DNA from: Planktothrix sp. PCC 11201
GTDB lineage: Bacteria > Cyanobacteriota > Cyanobacteriia > Cyanobacteriales > Microcoleaceae
DNA: 64,000 bases
Assembly (NCBI RefSeq): GCF_900009135.1
Contig: NZ_LT797683.1
Coordinates: 1 to 64,000 of the forward strand
Reading direction: 5' to 3'
A model generated the notes under the pieces. That model was not told the origin of the DNA, did not search any database, and worked only from the letters and a program-made list of their open reading frames with translations. Every line of letters begins with the position of its first letter. The first letter of the stretch is position 1. The position numbers were made by a program, and so were the translations under genes. Shown here in pieces: positions 54,251 to 61,525 of the stretch.

Positions 54251-54853
54251 TCAGTTATCCGTAACCAAAACTAAAGCATCAGCAGGTGGGGGAGTTTGTC
54301 CGATCACCTGTTGCACCGCCGCCACAATGCCATTATAGGCACTACATCGGCAGAGATTACCACTGAGACGTTCTTTGATTTCCTGGTCTGAGAGTTCCTG
54401 AAGTGGCGGAGGTTGGGTCAGATACGGTGTCACCGCACTTGCACATCCCTGCTCTACTTCCTGAATTAAGGCTACCGCCGCACAAATCTGTCCGGGGGTA
54501 CAATAGCCGCACTGAAACCCATCCTGTTCGATAAAAGCGGTTTGTAGGGGGTGTAAGGTATCGTCTTGGGCTAATCCTTCAATGGTGGTAATCTCTTTTC
54601 CCTGCTGCATAATTGCCAGAGTCAGACAGGAGTACACCCGTTGTCCGTCAATTAATACGGTACAAGCACCACACTGTCCGCGATCGCATCCCTTTTTCGT
54701 CCCCGTCAGTCCCAAATATTCGCGTAGTGCATCGAGGAGGGTAACTCGTGGTTCTAATTGTACCCTGTGGGTTGTGCCATTAATCTCAAGAGTCAGGAGA
54801 ATTTGCTCCTCCCCTTGTGCTAATACAATTTCAGGCTGATCTTTTAACTGCAT
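54251..54853 (-). CDS. 2Fe-2S subunit, xanthine dehydrogenase family
   Basis: The 200-residue subunit carries two 2Fe-2S clusters. The plant-type site is KKGCDRGQCGACTVLIDGQRVYSCL and the second is FQCGYCTPGQICAA with NLCRCSAYNGIV. The N-terminus (MQLKDQPEIVLAQGEEQ) shows no twin-arginine signal, unlike the periplasmic E. coli PaoA/YagT, so the enzyme here is probably cytoplasmic. It is the first gene of the operon with the FAD and molybdenum subunits, one base from the FAD gene. ATG at 54853 was used. Confidence 0.95.
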   Translation of the reverse strand: MQLKDQPEIVLAQGEEQILLTLEINGTTHRVQLEPRVTLLDALREYLGLTGTKKGCDRGQCGACTVLIDGQRVYSCLTLAIMQQGKEITTIEGLAQDDTLHPLQTAFIEQDGFQCGYCTPGQICAAVALIQEVEQGCASAVTPYLTQPPPLQELSDQEIKERLSGNLCRCSAYNGIVAAVQQVIGQTPPPADALVLVTDN

Positions 54854-55075
54854 TAGGGTTTCACCTATGTTGGGATTAGGGTTGAATTTAACACCTAATT
54901 ATAATCGGTCATGCAATAAACTGATAACTGATTTTGACCTAGCCAAAAGTATAGGTTTTTCCCCCACCCAAGGGTTAGTTAAAGACTGAACTTAGAGATA
55001 GAGCTATTTTCTATTTCTAATTTTATGATTTAACCAGTTTGAACAACCTAAAAGTCCCGTTTGGTGGAGAAAAAC

Positions 55076-55969
55076 ATGAACACCTTAGAATATACGTTGC
55101 GTTTTACTTCAGATTCTCTGCTGAAAGTTCGCCCCTTGGAAACCGCCTATTTATCTCCTGATGAAATTCTAATGTATAAAGCTGGAGATGAAATTCCGAT
55201 TAGTGCTTATACTCCCAATTTACAAGGGAAATATATTCGAGTTTATTTAGATGAATTTGATACTCGTTCGATTGAAACTGCACCCAAACAATATTACTGT
55301 TTTGGGAATGATGTGGAAATTGTATTAACAGCCACTTCTCGCGGAACAGAAGCCAGTCAACAATATCCCCCGGTACTTCCTCCGAAAGTGGATTTGAAAG
55401 TTCCTTATCATTCTCAACTCAATAATAAGGAACATCCTGTCGGTTCTTGTAACGTGACTTCTGTAGCCATGGTTCTCAAATATTATGGCATTGATTCTCG
55501 CAGTGCCCAAGATATTAATAATGATGTGCAACTGGAGGATGTGCTATTTCGTAAAACAGAAGAATGGGATGAACAGTATGGATATACTGGTGTAGAAAAA
55601 ACTCGCCATCTTCCTGAATTTCTTCAGCGCCTTCTGCGAGAATGGGGTCAAGAATACGGCCCAGGAAAACTGCAAAATACTACTTTCAAAAATGTTACCA
55701 CAGAACTAGAAATTAAACAACATTTAGCCCAAGGAAATCCAGTCATTGTTCATGGTTATTTTACCGATTCCGGTCATATTATTGTGATCAAAGGCTATGA
55801 CGATCAAGCCGCAGTTTGGATTTGCAATGATCCCAATGGCAAATGGTTGGGATATCGAGGGGGATATGATACGGATGCAAGCGGTGGAGATGTTCGCTAC
55901 AGCTATCCCGATTTGCGCGCGGTTTGGGATGTAGATGGTGAAAGTTGGTGTCATTTTCCTTTGTCCTAA
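55076..55969 (+). CDS. C39-like cysteine peptidase family protein
   Basis: The 297-residue protein contains a C39-like papain-fold domain in its C-terminal half: VPYHSQ and GSCNVTSVAMVLKYYG (catalytic Cys in the first turn), GHIIVIKGYDD with the His, and CNDPNG with the third residue. The N-terminal 120 residues resemble an SH3-like or beta-rich region of unknown role. No signal peptide is seen. The frame opens at a TTG (55061), but the ATG at 55076 has GGAG seven bases upstream and is preferred. It leads a co-directional run with an unknown protein, a caspase, a lipase and a CHAT-NACHT gene. Confidence 0.85.
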   Translation: MNTLEYTLRFTSDSLLKVRPLETAYLSPDEILMYKAGDEIPISAYTPNLQGKYIRVYLDEFDTRSIETAPKQYYCFGNDVEIVLTATSRGTEASQQYPPVLPPKVDLKVPYHSQLNNKEHPVGSCNVTSVAMVLKYYGIDSRSAQDINNDVQLEDVLFRKTEEWDEQYGYTGVEKTRHLPEFLQRLLREWGQEYGPGKLQNTTFKNVTTELEIKQHLAQGNPVIVHGYFTDSGHIIVIKGYDDQAAVWICNDPNGKWLGYRGGYDTDASGGDVRYSYPDLRAVWDVDGESWCHFPLS

Positions 55970-56008
55970 AGTTAGTATTTTTAGCTCCGATTATTACTTC
56001 AAAAAATC

Positions 56009-56554
56009 ATGAGTCAACTAGATAAAATTACTCAAAAACTAATAGAACTTGATGAAGATATCCTGAAAGCACAACTCGCGATTCAGGAACAACAAATTAC
56101 AAATAGTTTGACCTCCCGTTTGTGGTATTTTTTTGATGGTTTAGAAGTAGAGTTAATGGTAGCACCTAAAGGCGGATTTGATCAGAATACTATTAATTTT
56201 GGCGATCGCCTCTTTAAAAAATTGAGTGTCAGAGCCCATCACTTAATGTGTAGTGATTTGTTTGATGATCAGGAATTGAAACAAAAAATTCAAGCCACCT
56301 ATCAGGAAAATTCCGATAAAGCGGCGGCTTTATTAGCTCCGGCTTTAGCCAGTCATTTAGGATTAGTGTCTTCTATTTCTATGATTCTGGCGGTCTTGAT
56401 TATTAAAACCCTGGCTTCGGCTACTACTAGCATTTCCTCTGCTACTTATGAAACCATTTTTGAACTTTGGAAGACTAAAATTAGTTATTCCATAGACTCC
56501 CCTGATTTATCTATTTCGGAAATCATTTCTTCCGCAGCGATCGCTACCCAATAA
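56009..56554 (+). CDS. Unknown protein with one hydrophobic stretch
   Basis: I do not recognise this 181-residue protein. The first 45 residues are helical and charged (KITQKLIELDEDILKAQLAIQEQQ). The middle contains GGFDQNTINFGDRLFKKLSVRAHHLMC. A hydrophobic segment lies at about 117-143 (LGLVSSISMILAVLIIKTLASATT), so it may be membrane-bound or pore-forming. It lies 39 bp after the C39 peptidase gene and 138 bp before the caspase gene on the same strand. The position next to caspase and NACHT genes makes a regulator or effector possible, but this is inference only. Confidence 0.65.
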   Translation: MSQLDKITQKLIELDEDILKAQLAIQEQQITNSLTSRLWYFFDGLEVELMVAPKGGFDQNTINFGDRLFKKLSVRAHHLMCSDLFDDQELKQKIQATYQENSDKAAALLAPALASHLGLVSSISMILAVLIIKTLASATTSISSATYETIFELWKTKISYSIDSPDLSISEIISSAAIATQ

Positions 56555-56611
56555 ACCCAATTTTTTGAGCTATAATTAAGGAGAAAAAATACGCATTACC
56601 TCTATAAACTC

Positions 56612-56637
56612 TAGGGGTAATTCATGAATTACCCCTA
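56612..56637. repeat. Palindrome TAGGGG...CCCCTA, copy of the 33301 element
   Basis: These 26 bases are identical to the core of the palindrome at 33301-33328, including the TAATTCATGAATTA centre; only the outermost base of the left arm differs (CTAGGGG instead of GTAGGGG). It lies between the unknown gene and the caspase gene. The two copies are about 23 kb apart. Confidence 0.8.
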
Positions 56638-56692
56638 CAGATAGAATAACTTTCTTTTCCTTGAACACTCTCGTATAAAGAGCAGAAGAACA

Positions 56693-57616
56693 ATGACAGA
56701 ATCTACTCATGTGTTGCCCTCTAATTTCTACGCCTTATTAATCGGAATTGACTACTATCTTCCCAATTCATTGTATAAAAATCTGCAAGGATGTGTGAAA
56801 GACATTAACCTAGTCGCCGACTATCTGCAAAAAGCCCTTAAAATCCCAACCGAGAAAATTTTTAAGCTAACTTCCTCCCATCCTAATGGACTAGAAACCG
56901 TCCGATCTCAAGACAGTTTACCCACCTATAAAAACATCATAGAAACCTTTAAAACTATTACAGAAATTGCCCAACCTCAAGACCGAATTTATATTCACTA
57001 TTCTGGACATGGGGGACGGGCATTAACCATCTATCCAGAACTCAAAGGAGAGGGGCAATATGATGAAGGATTAGTGCCCATGGATGTAGGTGAATTAGAA
57101 GGGCATTATTTGCGAGATGTGGAAATAGCAACCCTGCTTAAAAATATGACCGATAAACAACTTACCGTCACGGTTATTTTAGATAGTTGTCATTCAGGAG
57201 GAGCAACCCGAGGCGACTGTGATATTCGAGGTTCAGAGTCCCCTGATTTAGCTCAACGTCCCGCCGATAGTGCCGTAGCTTCCCGGGATCAATTAATTCG
57301 GAATTGGCAGATATTAACAGAAGGAAATATTGATTCATTGGCATGGTTACCCCCTTCAAAAGATTATGTTTTATTAGCAGCTTGTCGCCCCACAGAATAT
57401 GCCTATGAATATAATGTTAATGGCAAAGATCGACATGGAGCCTTAACCTATTGGATGATTGATACCCTCAGTAGCACAACATCATCAATCAACTATAAAT
57501 CCCTTCATGATCGGATTACTGCCAAAATTCAAAGCAAGTTTCCCAGTCAATTACCCATGTTATTCGGTGAAGCAGAACGCTTAGTATTTGGAAGCGATCG
57601 CATTTCTACCCAATAG
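56693..57616 (+). CDS. Caspase-family peptidase, N-terminal part of an IS-split gene
   Basis: The 307-residue frame holds a complete caspase p20-like domain: FYALLIGIDYYLPN, the catalytic His106 in HYSGHGG and Cys166 in VILDSCHSGG, then LLAACRPTEYAYE. It thus could still be an active peptidase of the C14/metacaspase-like type (Lys/Arg-directed cleavage is common in the family). The natural protein continues: the TAG stop is formed by T57614 and the first two bases of the insertion sequence. The missing C-terminal part is at 58760-59958. The ATG at 56693 is supported by AGCAGAAGA just upstream. Confidence 0.9.
   Translation: MTESTHVLPSNFYALLIGIDYYLPNSLYKNLQGCVKDINLVADYLQKALKIPTEKIFKLTSSHPNGLETVRSQDSLPTYKNIIETFKTITEIAQPQDRIYIHYSGHGGRALTIYPELKGEGQYDEGLVPMDVGELEGHYLRDVEIATLLKNMTDKQLTVTVILDSCHSGGATRGDCDIRGSESPDLAQRPADSAVASRDQLIRNWQILTEGNIDSLAWLPPSKDYVLLAACRPTEYAYEYNVNGKDRHGALTYWMIDTLSSTTSSINYKSLHDRITAKIQSKFPSQLPMLFGEAERLVFGSDRISTQ
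57612..57614. other. Left target-site duplication AAT
   Basis: The 3-bp direct repeat AAT at 57612-57614 and 58757-58759 flanks the insertion sequence. A 3-bp ANT duplication fits the ISL2 group of the IS5 family. Confidence 0.8.
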
Positions 57617-58756
57617 ACATCTCCGAAAATCCTCAAATGCCCTCTATCGCTACTTTTTGAGTCTCTAGCACTCCTGTGCCGGTTTCTCCTAAAGTAACGG
57701 ATTCATAGGCTTTTTCAGTTACATTAATAATAATTAATGAATTTTATTTCTGATATTCAATCATTTTTCAAAAGTATTCTGGGCAATTCTTAGATGATAA
57801 TACAATCGCTCCTATTCGCCATCTTATTAGTCCACATACTGTCAAGATTACTGCTTCATAATTTTGGCTCTTTAACCGAAATCTTTCTGAAGCAACTCGA
57901 TAAATTTTTATCAGTCTTATTAAATGTTCGACTACAATCCTTTGTTTGGCTTTTAACCGATTTTCTTCTCGATTTTCAAGGGATATTTCTTGATTCCTCG
58001 GTTTCTTATGTGGTGTATTAATTGCTGTTTCCCCTACATAAGCTTTATCCCCCCTGTATTTTTGATGATTCCCCAATTCCTCCCTTCTTTCTCTCCACAA
58101 TTTCAGATCGCTTGTTGCTCCGGTATAACCCACAGCTACATCCACTATTTCTTTCCCGCTCGGCATGACAATGACTTGATTTTTAAAGGTATGTGTTTTT
58201 TTCTTTCCTGAGTAATATTTTTTCTGCTCTTCATTGTCTGTTGGTCTTTGCATGGGCTGTTCATAGCTATCTACTACTAACTCATATTCCAGCAGAATTT
58301 TTTCTACCCACTCCCAATCACTCTCGTTTTTTTTTACTTGCTCAAGTAAACTGGCTGGCAGTAATTCTCTCAATATTTTTATCCCGTTATGGAAAATATC
58401 ATTCGCTGTTGATTCACTCACTTCAAACTGTAACCCTAACATTTGAAATGTGGGCATCTGATGCAGATAAATTAGAGTTAGTAAGATTTGTTCCTCCACA
58501 GATAATTTCTGGTGACGACCCCCACCTGCTTTAATCAACCTGATCTTAGCTTTTTCTCGTTCTTGTCGTTTTTCTTGTTCTAATAACTCCGCGGCTTGAA
58601 TTAGTTCTATCAACTGTTCATATTCCATCCCTAATAGCCTTTTTGTTTGCTGGGGATTCTTGTCCAGATAGCCTCTTAATTTAGTCATCTCTCCTTGGGG
58701 TAAAATCAAATTTTACCATCTTGCTATCCCTCCCCATTTTTATTTCGGAGATGTCT
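57615..58756. mobile_element. IS5-family insertion sequence, complete
   Basis: The element is 1142 bp. It begins AGACATCTCCGAAA and ends TTTCGGAGATGTCT, a perfect terminal inverted repeat of 14 bp. It holds one transposase gene on the minus strand and is flanked by a 3-bp AAT direct repeat. It appears intact and is inserted in the caspase gene, oriented against it. Confidence 0.95.
57768..58688 (-). CDS. IS5-family DDE transposase (DDE_Tnp_4 type)
   Basis: The protein of about 306 residues has an N-terminal helix-turn-helix region (LSVEEQILLTLIYLHQMPTFQMLGLQFEVSESTANDIF, seen in parts) and a DDE domain. Its first Asp is in ELVVDSYEQPMQRP, the middle block is KKKTHTFKNQVIV, the second Asp is in YRGDKAYVG, and the Glu lies in the C-terminal helix (RIVVEHLIRLIKIYRV). 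ATG at 58688 with AAGGAG very close upstream was chosen; the frame extends to a TTG at 58709, which is the alternative. It is likely functional. Confidence 0.94.
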   Translation of the reverse strand: MTKLRGYLDKNPQQTKRLLGMEYEQLIELIQAAELLEQEKRQEREKAKIRLIKAGGGRHQKLSVEEQILLTLIYLHQMPTFQMLGLQFEVSESTANDIFHNGIKILRELLPASLLEQVKKNESDWEWVEKILLEYELVVDSYEQPMQRPTDNEEQKKYYSGKKKTHTFKNQVIVMPSGKEIVDVAVGYTGATSDLKLWRERREELGNHQKYRGDKAYVGETAINTPHKKPRNQEISLENREENRLKAKQRIVVEHLIRLIKIYRVASERFRLKSQNYEAVILTVCGLIRWRIGAIVLSSKNCPEYF

Positions 58757-58773
58757 AATACACAGTTACTGTC

Positions 58774-59958
58774 ATGGAAGTTGATGAAAAACAAAAGGAA
58801 ATCACTTTAAATGCCGGACTTGCTCAAGGATTAAGTAGTGGGACAAGATTCGCTATTTATCCTCTGAATACCACAAACTTTTCTGATAAAAAATTACAGC
58901 AAGCTATTATTGAAGTCACAGAAGTAGAAGCATCCAGTTCCTTCACTCAAGTGTTAGAAATTGATGTTGGTGGAATTGAAATTAAAGGAAAAATTGAACA
59001 AGGTTCTCCGGCGGTTATGGTGTCAGCCCCCGTAGATTTAGTCCGTCGAGTGCGTTTATTTAAGGATAAACAAGTCGGAGACAAAGAAAATGAATTACCC
59101 TCAGAATTAGTTGAAAAACAACAACCCGCCTTAGAAGCGGTACGACAAGCTTTAAAAGATAATGGTTGGGTGATTGAATTAGAACCCAATGATGATCAAG
59201 AAGCCCATTATCAAGTGGCAGTAGGTAGAAATGGAGAGTATGAAATCTGTAGTGGAATGCCGATTAAAAATCTCAGACCCCCACTCAAAATTGAGCAACC
59301 TGACGCACCTCAAACCGTTGTTAATCGTTTAGTTCATTTAGCTAAATATCAAGCGGTTCAAGAACTGGATAATCCCGCTTCAGAGCTGGCAGAATGTCTG
59401 GAATTAGAATTATGTGATGCTAATAAAAAACCTTTTTCTAGCTGGAATAATGTTACGTTTAAAAATCGAGATATTGTGCATTTCAGGATTAAAAATAATT
59501 CCTTTGAACCCCTGAATATTGCCGTATTTAATTTAGATCCAACTTGGAAAATTTCTCAATATCCAATTAAGAGAACTTCAACCCCGTTTTATTCACTTCA
59601 AAGTCAAGAAGAATTATTTCTTGGGCGCATACGTCTGAAAGTTCCAGAAGCAGAAGGTTATGATCAAGTCACAGAAACTATCAAATTATTTGCAACTCGG
59701 GGATTAGCAGATTTTCGCTGGTTAGAATTACCCCATTTAGATGAAGAATTCAATAAAAAAGGAAATCTTAATGGAGAACTAGAAAATTTAGTACAAAATG
59801 TTCCCAACAGAATTGCTAGTCCTTTAAATAGTTTGCTGAAGATTATCGGTGCCGATATAGATGTTCCACCCACCGTCAACCGCGCCATGGTTTATGAACC
59901 TGATCCAAATTCAGAGTGGTTAGTCAAGGAAATACGGGTAACAATTAAACGATTTTAA
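58774..59958 (+). CDS. C-terminal part of the split caspase gene (DUF4384-like)
   Basis: This 394-residue frame starts at an internal ATG of the original caspase gene. It has no peptidase residues. The first 120 residues (KEITLNAGLAQGLSSGTRFAIYPL) form a beta-rich domain seen after caspase domains in cyanobacteria. The C-terminal part (VHFRIKNNSFEPLNIAVFNLDPTWKISQYP and LFLGRIRLKVP) looks like DUF4384. No ribosome-binding site is seen before the ATG, so expression is doubtful except from a promoter in the IS end. In the intact gene it would be the regulatory or interaction half. Confidence 0.8.
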   Translation: MEVDEKQKEITLNAGLAQGLSSGTRFAIYPLNTTNFSDKKLQQAIIEVTEVEASSSFTQVLEIDVGGIEIKGKIEQGSPAVMVSAPVDLVRRVRLFKDKQVGDKENELPSELVEKQQPALEAVRQALKDNGWVIELEPNDDQEAHYQVAVGRNGEYEICSGMPIKNLRPPLKIEQPDAPQTVVNRLVHLAKYQAVQELDNPASELAECLELELCDANKKPFSSWNNVTFKNRDIVHFRIKNNSFEPLNIAVFNLDPTWKISQYPIKRTSTPFYSLQSQEELFLGRIRLKVPEAEGYDQVTETIKLFATRGLADFRWLELPHLDEEFNKKGNLNGELENLVQNVPNRIASPLNSLLKIIGADIDVPPTVNRAMVYEPDPNSEWLVKEIRVTIKRF

Positions 59959-60035
59959 ATAGGTTGTTAGGCTTGCATCTTACCTAATAAATTTTGGGAA
60001 AAAATAAAAAAAAATTAGTAAAAGGATGAATTAAA

Positions 60036-61478
60036 ATGTCTAAAAAAATTCCCATGAAAGATTTAGTCGTGATTCTCCCAGGTATTACGGGGAGCGTTTT
60101 ACAAAAAGACGGTAAAGATCTTTGGGCGGTTTCTGGTCAAGCGATTTGGCAAGCCTTAACCAATTTAGGTACTACTATTGAGCATCTTAAAATTGATCAA
60201 GACGATCCTGAAGCTGAAAGTTTAGGAGATGGAATTATCGCGACTCAATTAGTAGAAGATACTCATTTAGTCCCTGGATTAGTTAAGATTGATGGCTACA
60301 CCAAAACATCCCGTTTAATTACTGAAAATTTTGATGTTATTCAGGGTAATATCTACAATGATCCAGAGGATAAAGCTGCTAATTTTTATCATTTTCCCTA
60401 TGATTGGCGACGAGATAACCGGGTTTCTGCCCGTTTATTAAAAAAATTAATTGATCAACGACTAAAACGCTGGCGAGAAGCCAGTGGTGCTATGGATGCC
60501 AAAGTGATTTTAATGGCTCATAGCATGGGTGGATTAGTCTCTCGTTATTACTTAGAAGTCTTGGAAGGTTGGCGAGATTGTCGGGCTTTATTTACCTTTG
60601 GAACTCCCTATCGAGGCTCACTGAATGCTGTTAATTTTTTGGCCAATGGCTACAAAATGCAATTCTTAGATTTCACAGAAGTCTTGCGTTCTTTTACCTC
60701 CATTTATCAACTGCTTCCTATTTATCCCATCCTTGAAATTGGAGATGAATATTTAAGAATTGCTGAAGCGGATCATTTACCTAATATTGTTAAAAAACGT
60801 GCTCAAGATGCCCTAAATTTCCATCGAGAAATTGAAACAGCCGTTAACAAACATCTCAACGATGAAACCTATCGTAATTCCTTTACCCTTGTTCCAATTG
60901 CAGGTATCCAACAACCCACGTTACAATCGGCAGAGTTCAGCAACGGCAAAATCATTGCTAGTGAAAAACTCCCCCAAATCTTACAAAATAGACCTGATTT
61001 AGCTGATGGTGATGGCACAGTTCCTCAAATCTCTGCTATTCCAATTGAGCTTTCTAGCAGTTTTAATAATATATTTATTGCTGAGTCTCATGGTTCTTTA
61101 CAAAACCAAAATCAAATTCTACAAGATTTACAAAATCGACTAGAAATGAGTCAGTTTAACTTGGCAACGGTCAGAGCGAGTCAAAGTGCTATTAGTTTAG
61201 CTTTAGAAGATTTATATTTAGCGAATGAACCCATTCATCTGCGTGCAAGAGTGATTAGTTCATCGGGTTTAGAATCTGGAAAACTCAAGGCGAAAATTAT
61301 ATCTGTTTCCGATCAAAAACCTCCTATATACCTTAATTTTCAGGAAAAAGAACAGGAATGGGTTCTCACTTTGGATGACTTACAACCTGGATTATATCGA
61401 GTAACTGTAGGAACAGAAAATCACAGTGTAGAAGCACCCCATCCAGTACATAACCTGTTTGAAGTAGTTAGAAACTAG
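60036..61478 (+). CDS. LCAT-family alpha/beta hydrolase (lipase/acyltransferase-like)
   Basis: The 480-residue protein has the lecithin:cholesterol acyltransferase fold. The oxyanion loop is VVILPGITGSVL (11-22), the FPYDWR motif is near 120-125, the nucleophile Ser163 is in LMAHSMGGLVSRYY, the acid is in ADGDGTVP (about 325) and the His is in ESHGSL (about 350). The last 90 residues (residues 390-480) look like a beta-sandwich add-on (PIHLRARVISSSGLESGKLKAKI). Known LCAT-like enzymes cleave or transfer acyl groups of phospholipids; no signal peptide is seen. AAAGGATG upstream supports the ATG. It follows the caspase by 77 bp and precedes the CHAT-NACHT gene by 47 bp, suggesting one operon. 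Confidence 0.92.
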   Translation: MSKKIPMKDLVVILPGITGSVLQKDGKDLWAVSGQAIWQALTNLGTTIEHLKIDQDDPEAESLGDGIIATQLVEDTHLVPGLVKIDGYTKTSRLITENFDVIQGNIYNDPEDKAANFYHFPYDWRRDNRVSARLLKKLIDQRLKRWREASGAMDAKVILMAHSMGGLVSRYYLEVLEGWRDCRALFTFGTPYRGSLNAVNFLANGYKMQFLDFTEVLRSFTSIYQLLPIYPILEIGDEYLRIAEADHLPNIVKKRAQDALNFHREIETAVNKHLNDETYRNSFTLVPIAGIQQPTLQSAEFSNGKIIASEKLPQILQNRPDLADGDGTVPQISAIPIELSSSFNNIFIAESHGSLQNQNQILQDLQNRLEMSQFNLATVRASQSAISLALEDLYLANEPIHLRARVISSSGLESGKLKAKIISVSDQKPPIYLNFQEKEQEWVLTLDDLQPGLYRVTVGTENHSVEAPHPVHNLFEVVRN

Positions 61479-61525
61479 AACCAGAAAGATGATTTGTTCT
61501 TTTTCAATAATATCGGAAAAAAAAC

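Larger units (their letters stand above)
56693..59958 (+). pseudogene. Caspase gene interrupted by an IS5-type element
   Basis: If the IS (57615-58756) and one copy of the AAT target duplication (58757-58759) are removed, 56693-57614 joins 58760-59958 in frame. The joined gene has 2121 bases, 707 codons including the stop. The junction reads CAA TAC ACA GTT, that is Q-Y-T-V. The complete protein would be a caspase domain plus a DUF4384-like C-terminal region. Both halves are intact, so the split looks recent. Confidence 0.88.

Noticed and set aside
57794-58534. Plus-strand frames inside the IS element
   Set aside because: They are antisense to the transposase, rich in Phe/Leu/Ser and without domains.
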